Assembly (NCBI GenBank): GCA_964434955.1
Contig: CAYSXI010000012.1
Coordinates: forward strand, 1-53,915
Length of the DNA stretch: 53,915 bases
From: JANQLU01 sp964434955
Lineage (GTDB): Bacteria > Planctomycetota > Planctomycetia > Pirellulales > Pirellulaceae
Direction: 5' to 3'
Shown piece after piece: positions 42,389 through 51,085 of the stretch (positions within the stretch are counted from its first letter, which is position 1; every line of letters starts with the position of its first letter). The notes under the pieces were generated by a model. The model did no database searches. It worked only from the letters and a program-made list of their open reading frames with translations, and was not told where the DNA came from. Position numbers and translations under genes: made by a program.

Positions 42389-43656
42389 CAGGATTTTCTT
42401 TCACTGGCTACCGTCCCGTTACATACAAAATCAAAGATATCGAAATTGCGTGGATCACCCTGGGACTTGGCGTAATAAACTTCGTTCAATGGCTCCGACA
42501 GGACCATGGGAACCATATCTTCATAGCGTCCACCGTGCGAACGAAGCTTCCCAGCCAACTGGCTGAGATCATGGTGCTCGGGGGTTCGCCCAATCACATA
42601 GTCGCGCGTCGACAAAACAAACAGATCTCCGATTCGATCCGCGGGCAAATCAAGTTTCCGCTCGGCCATGGATTTCGTGAAGACTTCGGAAACACCGTCC
42701 AACCCCAAAACCCAGTCAGCGACGATTGGCTGCTCGAGGTGATCGGGCAAATAAACGGTCACAGCAGAACCGAGCGCACCGTGGTGAACAACGTAGGGAT
42801 CCGTGATCGGGCAAATCACTTTGACTCCTTCCCCGAACTTCTTCTTCAGCTCGGTTTCCAGATACACGACATTCGGATTTCCATCCGCGTCACATTTGGC
42901 GTTCATGCCATGATCGGCCGTGATCGCGATCAGGCATTCAAGTCTCAGCAATTCGCCAATTTGGCTGTCGATTTGCGAATAGAATTCGAGCGACTCGGGA
43001 GCTTCTGGCGGGAACTTGTGCTGCATGAAGTCCGTGAGCGTCAGATAGCAAAAATCAGCCAATCCCTTTTCGACCAGGCTCACTCCCGACTTCAAAACGT
43101 AAATACTTGCGTCACCAGAATAGATTTCGGGTTTTGGGCCAACGATGGATTCGACGTCTTCGATCCCGTTGACTTCCTGTGAGACTTCGTTGGCTTTTTC
43201 GGCGGAAAATGCGATTCCATTCAGCCCCTTTGAAAGCAACTCGCGCAGCTTATCCTTTGCCGTCACCATCGCGACCTTCCGCCCCGCGTTAGCGGCCGCC
43301 GCAAGAATCGTTTCGAGGCGCAAAAACTTCGACGAGTTCGTCATCACCTCTTCGCCCGTTTCGGGATCAATGATGTAGTTTCCACCAATCCCGGTCTTGC
43401 TTGGCGGGCAACCCGTTACCATCGCGCAGTTATTAACATTGGTGAACGAGGGAAGTGCGCCACGAACCATCGAACGATGCCCTGACTCGAGCACGCTGGC
43501 CAGGTGGGGCATTTTTCCTTTTGCAAGCGAGACCGATAGGTACTCATCACCACACCCATCGATGCAAATCACAGCGATCGGTTGTTGTGGCGGCTGGTAT
43601 TCTCGTTCGTTGATCGAAAATCGAACGTTGGAAATCGCCTCGATCGAAGTCGGCAT
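42388..43656 (-). CDS. phnA: phosphonoacetate hydrolase
   Basis: A 422-residue alkaline-phosphatase-superfamily enzyme that splits phosphonoacetate into acetate and phosphate using two zinc ions. Seen: first metal Asp in VICIDGCGDEYL, nucleophile Thr72 in LPSFTNVNNCAMVTGCPPS, metal pair in LTDFMQHKFPPE, Asp-His in ITADHGMNAKCD, and a late histidine in KLRSHGGRYEDM. These fit PhnA, which uses threonine rather than serine. It is the first gene of a two-gene operon with phnY (TGATG overlap), giving phosphate from natural phosphonates. GAAGGG upstream of the ATG may serve as SD. No transporter or transaminase gene accompanies it here. Confidence 0.93.
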   Translation of the reverse strand: MPTSIEAISNVRFSINEREYQPPQQPIAVICIDGCGDEYLSVSLAKGKMPHLASVLESGHRSMVRGALPSFTNVNNCAMVTGCPPSKTGIGGNYIIDPETGEEVMTNSSKFLRLETILAAAANAGRKVAMVTAKDKLRELLSKGLNGIAFSAEKANEVSQEVNGIEDVESIVGPKPEIYSGDASIYVLKSGVSLVEKGLADFCYLTLTDFMQHKFPPEAPESLEFYSQIDSQIGELLRLECLIAITADHGMNAKCDADGNPNVVYLETELKKKFGEGVKVICPITDPYVVHHGALGSAVTVYLPDHLEQPIVADWVLGLDGVSEVFTKSMAERKLDLPADRIGDLFVLSTRDYVIGRTPEHHDLSQLAGKLRSHGGRYEDMVPMVLSEPLNEVYYAKSQGDPRNFDIFDFVCNGTVASERKS

Positions 43657-43781
43657 AAGGGCCCTTCATGCAATGGTTTCAGGAACTTTCGTCAATTTCA
43701 CTGCATTGTAGACAAATCAAGTTCGTAAAGAAGCGGCGAGGCGATAAACTGAAATCCAAGGTTGATTTCGGGAGAACAACG

Positions 43782-46700
43782 ATGGACAAAATGTTGAAGA
43801 GAATACGTGAGGCCGAAGGGATTTCTGCCAACGAATTGCGACGTGGATTGGCGTTGTGTTGGCTTGTTCTTTTCGCGCTCCCCTTGTCGGCACAGCAATG
43901 GCCAACCCATCGCGGAGACAATGCGCGTTCCGGAATCGCAACCGAGGCTTTTGACTGTTCACGATTGGAATTGGCCTGGAAATGGCAGGCGTCCACGCCT
44001 CCCGAAACGGCCTGGGACGGACCAGCCCGCTGGGATGCCTTTGCAGCGATTCGTGACCTGCCAGCAATGCGGCAATACGACGCTTGTTTTCATCCGGTAA
44101 GTGATGGCGAGCGGGTCTACTTTGGATCGTCAAGCGAAGACCAGCTCTTTGCACTCGATTTAAAAACAGGAAAGCTCGCCTGGAATTTCGTGGCGAACGG
44201 CCCGATTCGCCTTGCACCGACGGTGGACAATGGAAACGTGTATTTCGGCTGCGACGACGGATTCGCCTATTGCGTCAATTCTGCGAATGGAAAACTGACC
44301 TGGAAGTTCAGCCCATCGAAACATATGAGCGCCGATCCACGTCGTGTCATCAATAACGATCGGCTGATCAGTTTTTACCCGGTTCGTACGGGCGTCACGA
44401 TCCGTGATGGCCTGGCGTACTTTGGAGCTTCGTTTCTTCCCTGGCGTGAATCCTATCTATGCTGTGTTGATTCAATGACGGGCAAACCTGACGGTGAAGG
44501 CGCTTTCGTTGTTAAGAGCCAGAACGCGACGATCGAAGGGAACTTCCTTGTCACCCAGGATCGTATCCTGGTTCCGCAAGGCCGCGTCGCACCTTTGATG
44601 TTCGAAAGAAAATCAGGCAAGAAAATTGGAAGTTTGCCCGGAGGCGGCGGCGTCACAATCGTGTTAACCGAGCAGGGCGAAGTCGTTCGAACGGAAGGCG
44701 GAAAGGCTTCGCGGCCGGGATCGATTGGCGTATTCAAAGGGAAAGAACGGGTCGCTTCGTTTCCACGAGGCCGAGCGATCGTTGTCGACAAAGACCGTTA
44801 CTTTGTGATTGACGGCGAGAAACTTTTCGCGGCGACACGAACCAATAATGAACTTAAATGGCAGCTCAATGTTAATGAGCCTTTGGAGATTATTAAGCTT
44901 GGACGGTTCCTTGCGATTGGGGGACGAGATCATGTGACCGTGGTTGAACAAAATCAAGGAAAGGTCGTTTGGTCGACACAGGTCGAGGGGCGGGTTTTCG
45001 GCTTGGCAGTCGCCGGCAAAAAGTTGATTGCCTCAACCGATACGGGAGCCGTATACGCATTCGCAGCAACGGCCGCCAATTCATGGTCGGCTCCAAAGGG
45101 CAACCAATCGTTAACGAAAGAAACGAGTTTCAAATCGCCCGTCGTCGCGACCGTTCGCAAGAAAGATCTCCTGCATCGCTGGGTTTTTCATCGCAGCGCC
45201 ATGAAGGGTCCGAACAATTCGCCGGTCGCAAAAACTCAATTCAGCAATGTCCAGGTTGGCGACCAGGCCGGAAACGTCTCGGTCAGACTCAAAGGATCAG
45301 GGGAAGCGATTTCGGTTGGCGACAGCAAGAAGGTCGAAGCCATCCATTTGAAAAACAGCTACTTCCCATTGGAGAAACAGGCGGCGAGTTCTCTACCTTC
45401 AAACAATATCACGGCGGAAGCCTGGGTTCGCGTTGACGAGCAGGCAACCTGGGGTGGAATCGTTGGCCACATCCAAGACGATGGTTCCACCGAGCACGGT
45501 TGGCTGCTCGGTTATCGCGGTGACAAGTTTTCATTCGCGGTTGCCGGCGACAAAGGTGGCTTGACCTATCTGACGTCTTCCAAGTCGTTCCAAATGAAGT
45601 CGTGGAATCACGTCGTGGGAACTTACAACGGAAGCGAGATGCGTTTGTACGTGAACGGGGCGTTGGTCGCAAATAGCCAAGCCGAAAAAGGCGCGATCAG
45701 TTACTCCGACAAATGTTACTTTTCCATTGGAACCTATCGAGATGCGAATGAATCGTATCCGATGAAGGGCGCGCTGCACGAGGTTCGAATCTACAACAAC
45801 GTCTTGACGGCCCCGATGATTACGCGGATGTATCGCGCGCGGGCATCCGAATTTCCGAAAACGGCCGCCGCCAGCGAACCGAGCCGCAACCGGAATATCA
45901 GCTGGGGGCCCATTGCCCGCTACAACGGTCCGGGGAAAATTCAGATTCGCTACGGAACCAAGACGGCCTCGCGCACTTTTGTCAACTTGATCCAAGATCA
46001 ATCAACGACGCCCTTTGTTTCCGAGGCACCAACGACGGAACATACGGTTCAACTTCACGACCTGCCGCATCGTCGCGAACTCCAGTTCCAGATCGTTACC
46101 GGGGAAGGAGACAAGGCGGAGAAGGAATCGTTTGCGCTGGATACTCACTTCAATTGGGTCGAGAACCGGCGAGAAGTTGGCGCGGAGTGGGTTCGCGAAT
46201 TGATCGAACAGGGCCCCAACCCTCGAGGGTTAGCGGTTGTTGTCGGGCATGAGCTTGCCGACAAAGCGCTCGCGCTGGCTTCACAAAGCCAATATGGCGT
46301 TTGCCTGGTTGTCGAAAATCAAGAACAAGCCGACGAAATCAGAAAACGCTGGCAATCTCTTCTGAAGCCGGGAAACATCCGTTACGGAAAAAAACTCTCA
46401 GTCGTTCCGCAGGCACTCGATGAATTGCCGGGCGCGTTTGCATCCGTTGTCATTGGCTCTTCGGAAAACAAACAACTGCGCCGCCTGGTCCGTCCGCAGG
46501 GCGGGATCCTTGCGAATTCAGAAGCCAAAGTGGAATGGAAGCGCGGTTCGTTAAAAGGTTCCGGTGAATGGAGTCACATGTATGGTCGAGCCGACAATAG
46601 CGCTTTCGGAGGCGAATCGCTTTCCAATGCATCCAATCGAAGCGACTTGCTGACCCAGTGGATTGGTCGACCGGGCCCCCGTTATCAAACCGATCGGCAA

Positions 46701-47891
46701 AACCGCAAGCCTTCTCCGCTTGCCGCGGGTGGACGGCTCTTTCTTCAAGGCCAACAACGCATGATTGCTTTGGACAGCTACAACGGCAGCGTTCTATGGA
46801 GCGTCGAGTCGCCCACGGTGATGCGTTGGAATGTCCCGCACGACAGTTCCAACTGGTGCGCGGATGAAAAAGGAGTCTACGTGGCCGCCCATCATCAGGT
46901 TTGGTTTTTGAACGGGAGAACAGGAAATCTTGACAAGCAATTCAAGATTCCCGCCCACGAATCAATCACCGAAGAATTCGATTGGGGTTATCTCGCCCGC
47001 AAAAAGGATGCGCTGATTGGAACAGCCGTCAAATCGGAAGCCATCTATTCGAATTGGTGGGGGAAGTACCATTGGTTCGATTCGACGGGTGGAGCCGATA
47101 CTCATGTCGTCGCTGGTGACTTGCTTTTTTCAGTCAACGCTGAAAGTGGGAAGCCTAACTGGACCTACAAGGGCTTGGTCCTGCATCCAACGATCACTTT
47201 GTACTCCGATGCGATTTACTTTGTCGAAGACAAAACGCAGGCAAGTATCAAATCCGAGAAGCGTCGGGTGTCACTGGAAAAAGAATTGCAACTTGAACTC
47301 GTTTGTCTCGACTTCCAAACGGGCAAACCCCGCTGGCGACGTCCGCTCCGCCCCTTTGAAGGGCACGTTTCTGTGCTTTACCTGGCGGCTGGCGGAGACT
47401 CAAAAAATGAATGTCTCGTCATGGTTGCCTCGGAAGCAACCAAGAGCCACTTTGCGGTTTCGACCTTTGATCTGAAGGCTGGGACCCCTCGCTGGGACCG
47501 AAAAGTCAAATGGGAAACCAATCACCATGGAAAACATATTTCCCGCCCCGCCATCGAAAGTGATCTGGTGTATTTGCGGCCGGAAGTCATGAAGCTGTCC
47601 AATGGCGAGACGCTTACCCGCGGTTTTCCGAGCGGACACGGCTGTTCAAGCTATGCGCTATCCACCAATGGTTTGTTTTCGCGACTCGGCGAAACCACTT
47701 GGTGGGATGTACGTAACAACAAAGTCAATCGCTTCAAACGAATCCGGACCGATTGCTGGATCAGCGTGATCCCCGCGCAGGGAATGGTTTTATCGGCCGA
47801 AGGCGGTGGCGGATGTTCCTGCGGGAGTTGGCTGGAAATCTCACTTGGCTTTTTGCCACGCAGCGTCGACGAACATCACCCGGATCAGTAG
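43782..47891 (+). CDS. giant exported PQQ-type propeller protein with LamG insert
   Basis: A 1369-residue protein. The signal segment is LALCWLVLFALPLSA, then Q. Residues of about 38-500 are a PQQ-like propeller (QQWPTHRGDNARSG, VYFGSSSEDQLFALDLKTGK, LAWNF repeats). Residues of about 540-683 form a LamG/concanavalin-like jelly-roll (ITAEAWVRVDEQ, WNHVVGTYNGSEMRLYVNG, ALHEVRIYNNVLT). A fibronectin-III-like segment (about 700-790) and a segment resembling a degenerate methyltransferase Rossmann fold (about 806-913) follow. A second propeller completes it, ending near a GGGGCSCGSW motif. Start 43782 has GGGAG at good spacing; upstream in-frame codons lack a signal peptide. It is divergent from phnA. 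A polymer-binding or dehydrogenase role at the cell surface is inferred. Confidence 0.87.
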   Translation: MDKMLKRIREAEGISANELRRGLALCWLVLFALPLSAQQWPTHRGDNARSGIATEAFDCSRLELAWKWQASTPPETAWDGPARWDAFAAIRDLPAMRQYDACFHPVSDGERVYFGSSSEDQLFALDLKTGKLAWNFVANGPIRLAPTVDNGNVYFGCDDGFAYCVNSANGKLTWKFSPSKHMSADPRRVINNDRLISFYPVRTGVTIRDGLAYFGASFLPWRESYLCCVDSMTGKPDGEGAFVVKSQNATIEGNFLVTQDRILVPQGRVAPLMFERKSGKKIGSLPGGGGVTIVLTEQGEVVRTEGGKASRPGSIGVFKGKERVASFPRGRAIVVDKDRYFVIDGEKLFAATRTNNELKWQLNVNEPLEIIKLGRFLAIGGRDHVTVVEQNQGKVVWSTQVEGRVFGLAVAGKKLIASTDTGAVYAFAATAANSWSAPKGNQSLTKETSFKSPVVATVRKKDLLHRWVFHRSAMKGPNNSPVAKTQFSNVQVGDQAGNVSVRLKGSGEAISVGDSKKVEAIHLKNSYFPLEKQAASSLPSNNITAEAWVRVDEQATWGGIVGHIQDDGSTEHGWLLGYRGDKFSFAVAGDKGGLTYLTSSKSFQMKSWNHVVGTYNGSEMRLYVNGALVANSQAEKGAISYSDKCYFSIGTYRDANESYPMKGALHEVRIYNNVLTAPMITRMYRARASEFPKTAAASEPSRNRNISWGPIARYNGPGKIQIRYGTKTASRTFVNLIQDQSTTPFVSEAPTTEHTVQLHDLPHRRELQFQIVTGEGDKAEKESFALDTHFNWVENRREVGAEWVRELIEQGPNPRGLAVVVGHELADKALALASQSQYGVCLVVENQEQADEIRKRWQSLLKPGNIRYGKKLSVVPQALDELPGAFASVVIGSSENKQLRRLVRPQGGILANSEAKVEWKRGSLKGSGEWSHMYGRADNSAFGGESLSNASNRSDLLTQWIGRPGPRYQTDRQNRKPSPLAAGGRLFLQGQQRMIALDSYNGSVLWSVESPTVMRWNVPHDSSNWCADEKGVYVAAHHQVWFLNGRTGNLDKQFKIPAHESITEEFDWGYLARKKDALIGTAVKSEAIYSNWWGKYHWFDSTGGADTHVVAGDLLFSVNAESGKPNWTYKGLVLHPTITLYSDAIYFVEDKTQASIKSEKRRVSLEKELQLELVCLDFQTGKPRWRRPLRPFEGHVSVLYLAAGGDSKNECLVMVASEATKSHFAVSTFDLKAGTPRWDRKVKWETNHHGKHISRPAIESDLVYLRPEVMKLSNGETLTRGFPSGHGCSSYALSTNGLFSRLGETTWWDVRNNKVNRFKRIRTDCWISVIPAQGMVLSAEGGGGCSCGSWLEISLGFLPRSVDEHHPDQ

Positions 47892-47916
47892 CTCGTAAAT
47901 CTGTTAAAGTAAAAAC

Positions 47917-49230
47917 GTGATTCAACCTACGTTTACAATCCGCCAGTTGCTGATCGGGCTAGTGATTCCGTTCGTCCTGTTTTCGTTCGTCCTGTTTTCG
48001 TTCGTCCTGTCTTCATGCGCGAGTGCCCATAATGAGTTTTCGAACCATCCGTCTTTGCCATGCAAATACAGCGTGCGCGATGTCGGCTTTGTGGATGTTC
48101 ACGGCCCTACCTGGCAGTTGCGCCTGCTGAAACCTGCACTTGAGGCAAACGAATTTGAATCACTGGCGGGGCATGTCGCAAAAATACTGGACCGCTCGAA
48201 CGTTGGACATCTTTGGTTGGCAGCCAATGCCGAGGAAGCGAAACAAATCCTGGCATCGACAGAAGAGCAGGGGGTATGGGGGGAACTACTTTCTCCAGAC
48301 GGCAAGAAAACACCCTTGTCTGGTCTCCCAAATTTCGATGCTTCCGATCACATCAAACGAACCGTTGAATCGCTGGTTCAATCTGAAAACAGAAACCGTT
48401 TGCTGATGGAATCCAGCAAACGACTTTGCGTTGTCTGGGTGGTCGAGTCGACGAACGAGGAAAAAAACCGCCTGGCCTCGCAGGCAGCAGATCGCGCCGT
48501 CGCCACCCTCGAGAAACAGATGTGGACGCTTGAAAAGGCCGTCGAACGACCGCCTATTAAAATTCAGATCACTCGGGAACAGTTTGAGGCGGACCTCGGG
48601 CTCAAACTCTCCTTTCCAAACGAAGACGAGCCATCCGTTGCGATCATTTACGGTCAGGGACGAATCCTGGGCGACGTTTTATCGGGCTCAAACATCGATG
48701 GAAAAAAGATCGTCAATCTTGCCTCGATCACCGGTCGCGATTGCGAGTGCGATCTGGATCGCCAATGGCTCTATGGAAAGCAAATCCTTCATCGCTGGTC
48801 CCTGGAACTTGAAAGAGCTGCCGAGACAACGCTTAACTTTGACCCGCATTCAAACATCGTCAAAGCAGAAGTCGCGCAGATTATCCGCAAGACCGGAACA
48901 AGGAAAGATGATTCCGGTTTTGATTCCGTCAATTTGGGTAGCGGGCTTGTGATCCATGACCTTGACGCCTTGGAGAAAAAATCGGAACGACAAAATTCCG
49001 TCAACGACGGCGATTCAAAATCACAAAAGCCAAATAATGTTCGAGAGGAAGCTTCGAACCTCGAGCCAACTGCAGGCGAAGACGAGGTTTTTATGAAAAG
49101 CGGGGATTCGAAAAACTCTCCGGAAACCGAAGCTTCACGATTCAATTTCCCTTGGGCCATGGTTGGGACCGTTGCAATCTTGCTCGTCCTTACCGCCGCC
49201 TTTTTCTGGCTGCGAATTCAGGGAAGTTGA
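47917..49230 (+). CDS. membrane-anchored protein of unknown function, first gene of the ABC operon
   Basis: A 437-residue protein with a GTG start. The N-terminus is hydrophobic and made of a repeated FVLFS pattern ending in VLSSC, a possible lipobox. The middle (about 45-340) has no family that I recognise and contains a CECD motif. A Ser/Asp/Glu-rich linker and a final transmembrane helix (WAMVGTVAILLVLTAAFFWL) close it. It is thus anchored, possibly at both ends, with a periplasmic body. Its stop overlaps the next start as TGATG (49228-49232), so it is translationally coupled to an FtsX-type permease. It probably works with that transporter, for example as an adaptor. Confidence 0.78.
   Translation: MIQPTFTIRQLLIGLVIPFVLFSFVLFSFVLSSCASAHNEFSNHPSLPCKYSVRDVGFVDVHGPTWQLRLLKPALEANEFESLAGHVAKILDRSNVGHLWLAANAEEAKQILASTEEQGVWGELLSPDGKKTPLSGLPNFDASDHIKRTVESLVQSENRNRLLMESSKRLCVVWVVESTNEEKNRLASQAADRAVATLEKQMWTLEKAVERPPIKIQITREQFEADLGLKLSFPNEDEPSVAIIYGQGRILGDVLSGSNIDGKKIVNLASITGRDCECDLDRQWLYGKQILHRWSLELERAAETTLNFDPHSNIVKAEVAQIIRKTGTRKDDSGFDSVNLGSGLVIHDLDALEKKSERQNSVNDGDSKSQKPNNVREEASNLEPTAGEDEVFMKSGDSKNSPETEASRFNFPWAMVGTVAILLVLTAAFFWLRIQGS
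47971..48015. repeat. 15-bp tandem repeat in N-terminal codons
   Basis: Three 15-bp units (ttcgtcctgttttcg, ttcgtcctgttttcg, ttcgtcctgtcttca) encode FVLFS, FVLFS and FVLSS in the hydrophobic segment. The unit keeps frame, so copy number could change the signal length without killing the gene. Confidence 0.92.
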
Positions 49231-50405
49231 TGAGCGTTTTAAATTTGTTGCTTCTTGAAATGACTCACCGCTGGAAGTCCAGTGCGGTTTTCGTCGCCAT
49301 GTTCGCCGTGATTTCAGCGGCAGTCAGTTTCGTCGCGATCAACCGGAAGGGATTCGAAAAAGAAGTCATTCGAAACACCCGCGACATCGGCTCAAACATC
49401 GTCATTCTGCCGGCAGACGTCGATCAAGTTTCCTACCATGCCAATGGAGGTTTCGCCGAAGAAACAATGCCATACGAAGTTGTCGAACAGCTTCTGGAAT
49501 ACAAGGCTTCGCTCAACCACTTGATTCCGATGTTGGAAAAGAAATCCGACGTCCGTTTCGATGGGAAACAGGCGGTGGCCAGAGTCGTCGGAATTTCGGC
49601 TTCAATCCCGATGCCGGGGCGCCCGAAATCTCCCATGCAAAAGTCCGTCAAGCAAGACACCGTGCAACTGGGCGCTGCGATTGCTCAGCAGCTCGGGATT
49701 GAACGCGACCAGCAAGCAACGCTTGAGATTCGAGGCAAGGAATTCAAAGTCGCCAGGGTCAACCGGCAGACGGGGACCTGGCAGGACGCCATCATCCAGA
49801 TGGACCTGAAAAATGCCCAGCAGCTTTTTCAAATGCCAAACAAGATCAGTCGAATTGAAGCCATTGAATGCACGAGCGAGGAATGTGAACGTACTGGATT
49901 GAAATCCGACACCATTTTGACGGCCGAGTTGTCGCGAATCACCGATCAGGCCGCGCTCTTGCGTCGCGAACAAATGGCGAAAGCTCGGACCGAAATTCGA
50001 TCACTTAGCCGAGATAATGCTTTACTCCTGCAAAACGCACTTTGGCTATTCCTGGTCTTTGGCTCCATTGGACTGGCGTTTTGGAACACGATTCAGCGTA
50101 AAGCGGAAATGGGGATTCTCCAGGCCAATGGCTTCGGCCCATTCCGGATTGTTTTTCTTCTCGTCGGCCGCGCCTTGATTCTGAGTCTGTTGGGAGCGTT
50201 TGGCGGGGCGATGCTTGGGGCCTGGATTTCTTACTCCCAGAGCTTGCCCTTGTTCGAAGCGACCGGGAAAAAGTTTGCTGTCGATTGGTACCTCGCCGCC
50301 TACATTGCTTTGGCCGCAATGGTACTGGGAGGACTAGCGGCTAGCCTGCCCGCATTCCTTGCTGCAAGTCGCCACCCGGCCGATGTGATCGGGAGGGAGA
50401 GCTGA
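49230..50405 (+). CDS. FtsX/MacB-like ABC permease
   Basis: A 391-residue permease. One transmembrane helix near the N-terminus (SAVFVAMFAVISAAVSFVAI) is followed by an extracytoplasmic domain (about 40-270). Three C-terminal helices follow (ALWLFLVFGSIGLAFW, IVFLLVGRALILSLLGAFGGAMLG, WYLAAYIALAAMVLGGLAASLP). This 1+3 layout is that of MacB/LolC/FtsX permeases, which act as mechanotransmitters or exporters, not importers. The upstream in-frame codons belong to the preceding gene; ATG at 49230 overlaps its stop (TGATG). Its own stop overlaps the ATPase start in the same way (50403-50407). Partner ATPase: the next gene. Confidence 0.88.
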   Translation: MSVLNLLLLEMTHRWKSSAVFVAMFAVISAAVSFVAINRKGFEKEVIRNTRDIGSNIVILPADVDQVSYHANGGFAEETMPYEVVEQLLEYKASLNHLIPMLEKKSDVRFDGKQAVARVVGISASIPMPGRPKSPMQKSVKQDTVQLGAAIAQQLGIERDQQATLEIRGKEFKVARVNRQTGTWQDAIIQMDLKNAQQLFQMPNKISRIEAIECTSEECERTGLKSDTILTAELSRITDQAALLRREQMAKARTEIRSLSRDNALLLQNALWLFLVFGSIGLAFWNTIQRKAEMGILQANGFGPFRIVFLLVGRALILSLLGAFGGAMLGAWISYSQSLPLFEATGKKFAVDWYLAAYIALAAMVLGGLAASLPAFLAASRHPADVIGRES

Positions 50406-51085
50406 TGAGCAATTTCGTCGTGGAAGCGTCTCAACTTGGGCATCGGTATCGTGGTGGAAGCGAGGACGTCCTTGAGCAACTGGACTTCCAGATCGCTCCG
50501 GGCGAGATGGTCGGATTTTATGGCAATAGCGGGTGCGGAAAAACAACGCTGCTTCTTATCGCGGGAGGTCTGCTGAAGCCTTCCAGCGGAAGCATCAAAG
50601 TTGACGGTGTCGATATGTTCGCGTTGAATCCGATCGCTCGCGCCGGCTTTCGAAACCGAAAGGTTGGTTTCTTGTTTCAGACACTTGAGCTGATTCCGTA
50701 TCTGACCCTCCATCAAAACGTCATGCTTTCAAAAAATGTAACGAAAGCGGAAGCCAATAGCTTGCTGGAGCGACTCGGATTAAGAGAATCGATGAGCCGA
50801 AAGCCGGAATCGGTTAGCCATGGTCAACGGCAACGTGCCGCGCTGGCACGCGCGATCGCGCACCAACCGCGGATCGTGATTGCCGACGAACCGACGGGAA
50901 ACCTTGACGAAGAAAACAGCCAACTTGTTTTCGATGTCCTTCGAGAATATTCCCAATCGGGAGGTTCGGTTCTGGTTGCCTCCCACGACTCCAACTGGCT
51001 TTCACAGGTGGATCGCCAGATGGAACTTGGCAATTCGAATTTATCAAAACCAAGTGCGGCTTCGACCCGTGAGGCAACACCATGA
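50405..51085 (+). CDS. ABC ATPase, LolD/MacB-N type
   Basis: A 226-residue nucleotide-binding protein. Walker A is GNSGCGKTT, the Q-loop is in VGFLFQTLELIPYLT, the signature is SHGQRQRAALARA, Walker B is IVIADEPTGNLDEEN and the switch histidine is in VLVASHDSNW. The signature reads VSHGQ instead of LSGGQ: the first glycine is histidine, while the second Gly and Gln are kept. The D-loop NLDEEN is typical of the LolD/MacB/FtsE group, which fits the FtsX-like permease upstream. It is coupled to both neighbours (TGATG before, ATGA after). It energises the permease from the cytoplasmic side. Confidence 0.93.
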   Translation: MSNFVVEASQLGHRYRGGSEDVLEQLDFQIAPGEMVGFYGNSGCGKTTLLLIAGGLLKPSSGSIKVDGVDMFALNPIARAGFRNRKVGFLFQTLELIPYLTLHQNVMLSKNVTKAEANSLLERLGLRESMSRKPESVSHGQRQRAALARAIAHQPRIVIADEPTGNLDEENSQLVFDVLREYSQSGGSVLVASHDSNWLSQVDRQMELGNSNLSKPSAASTREATP

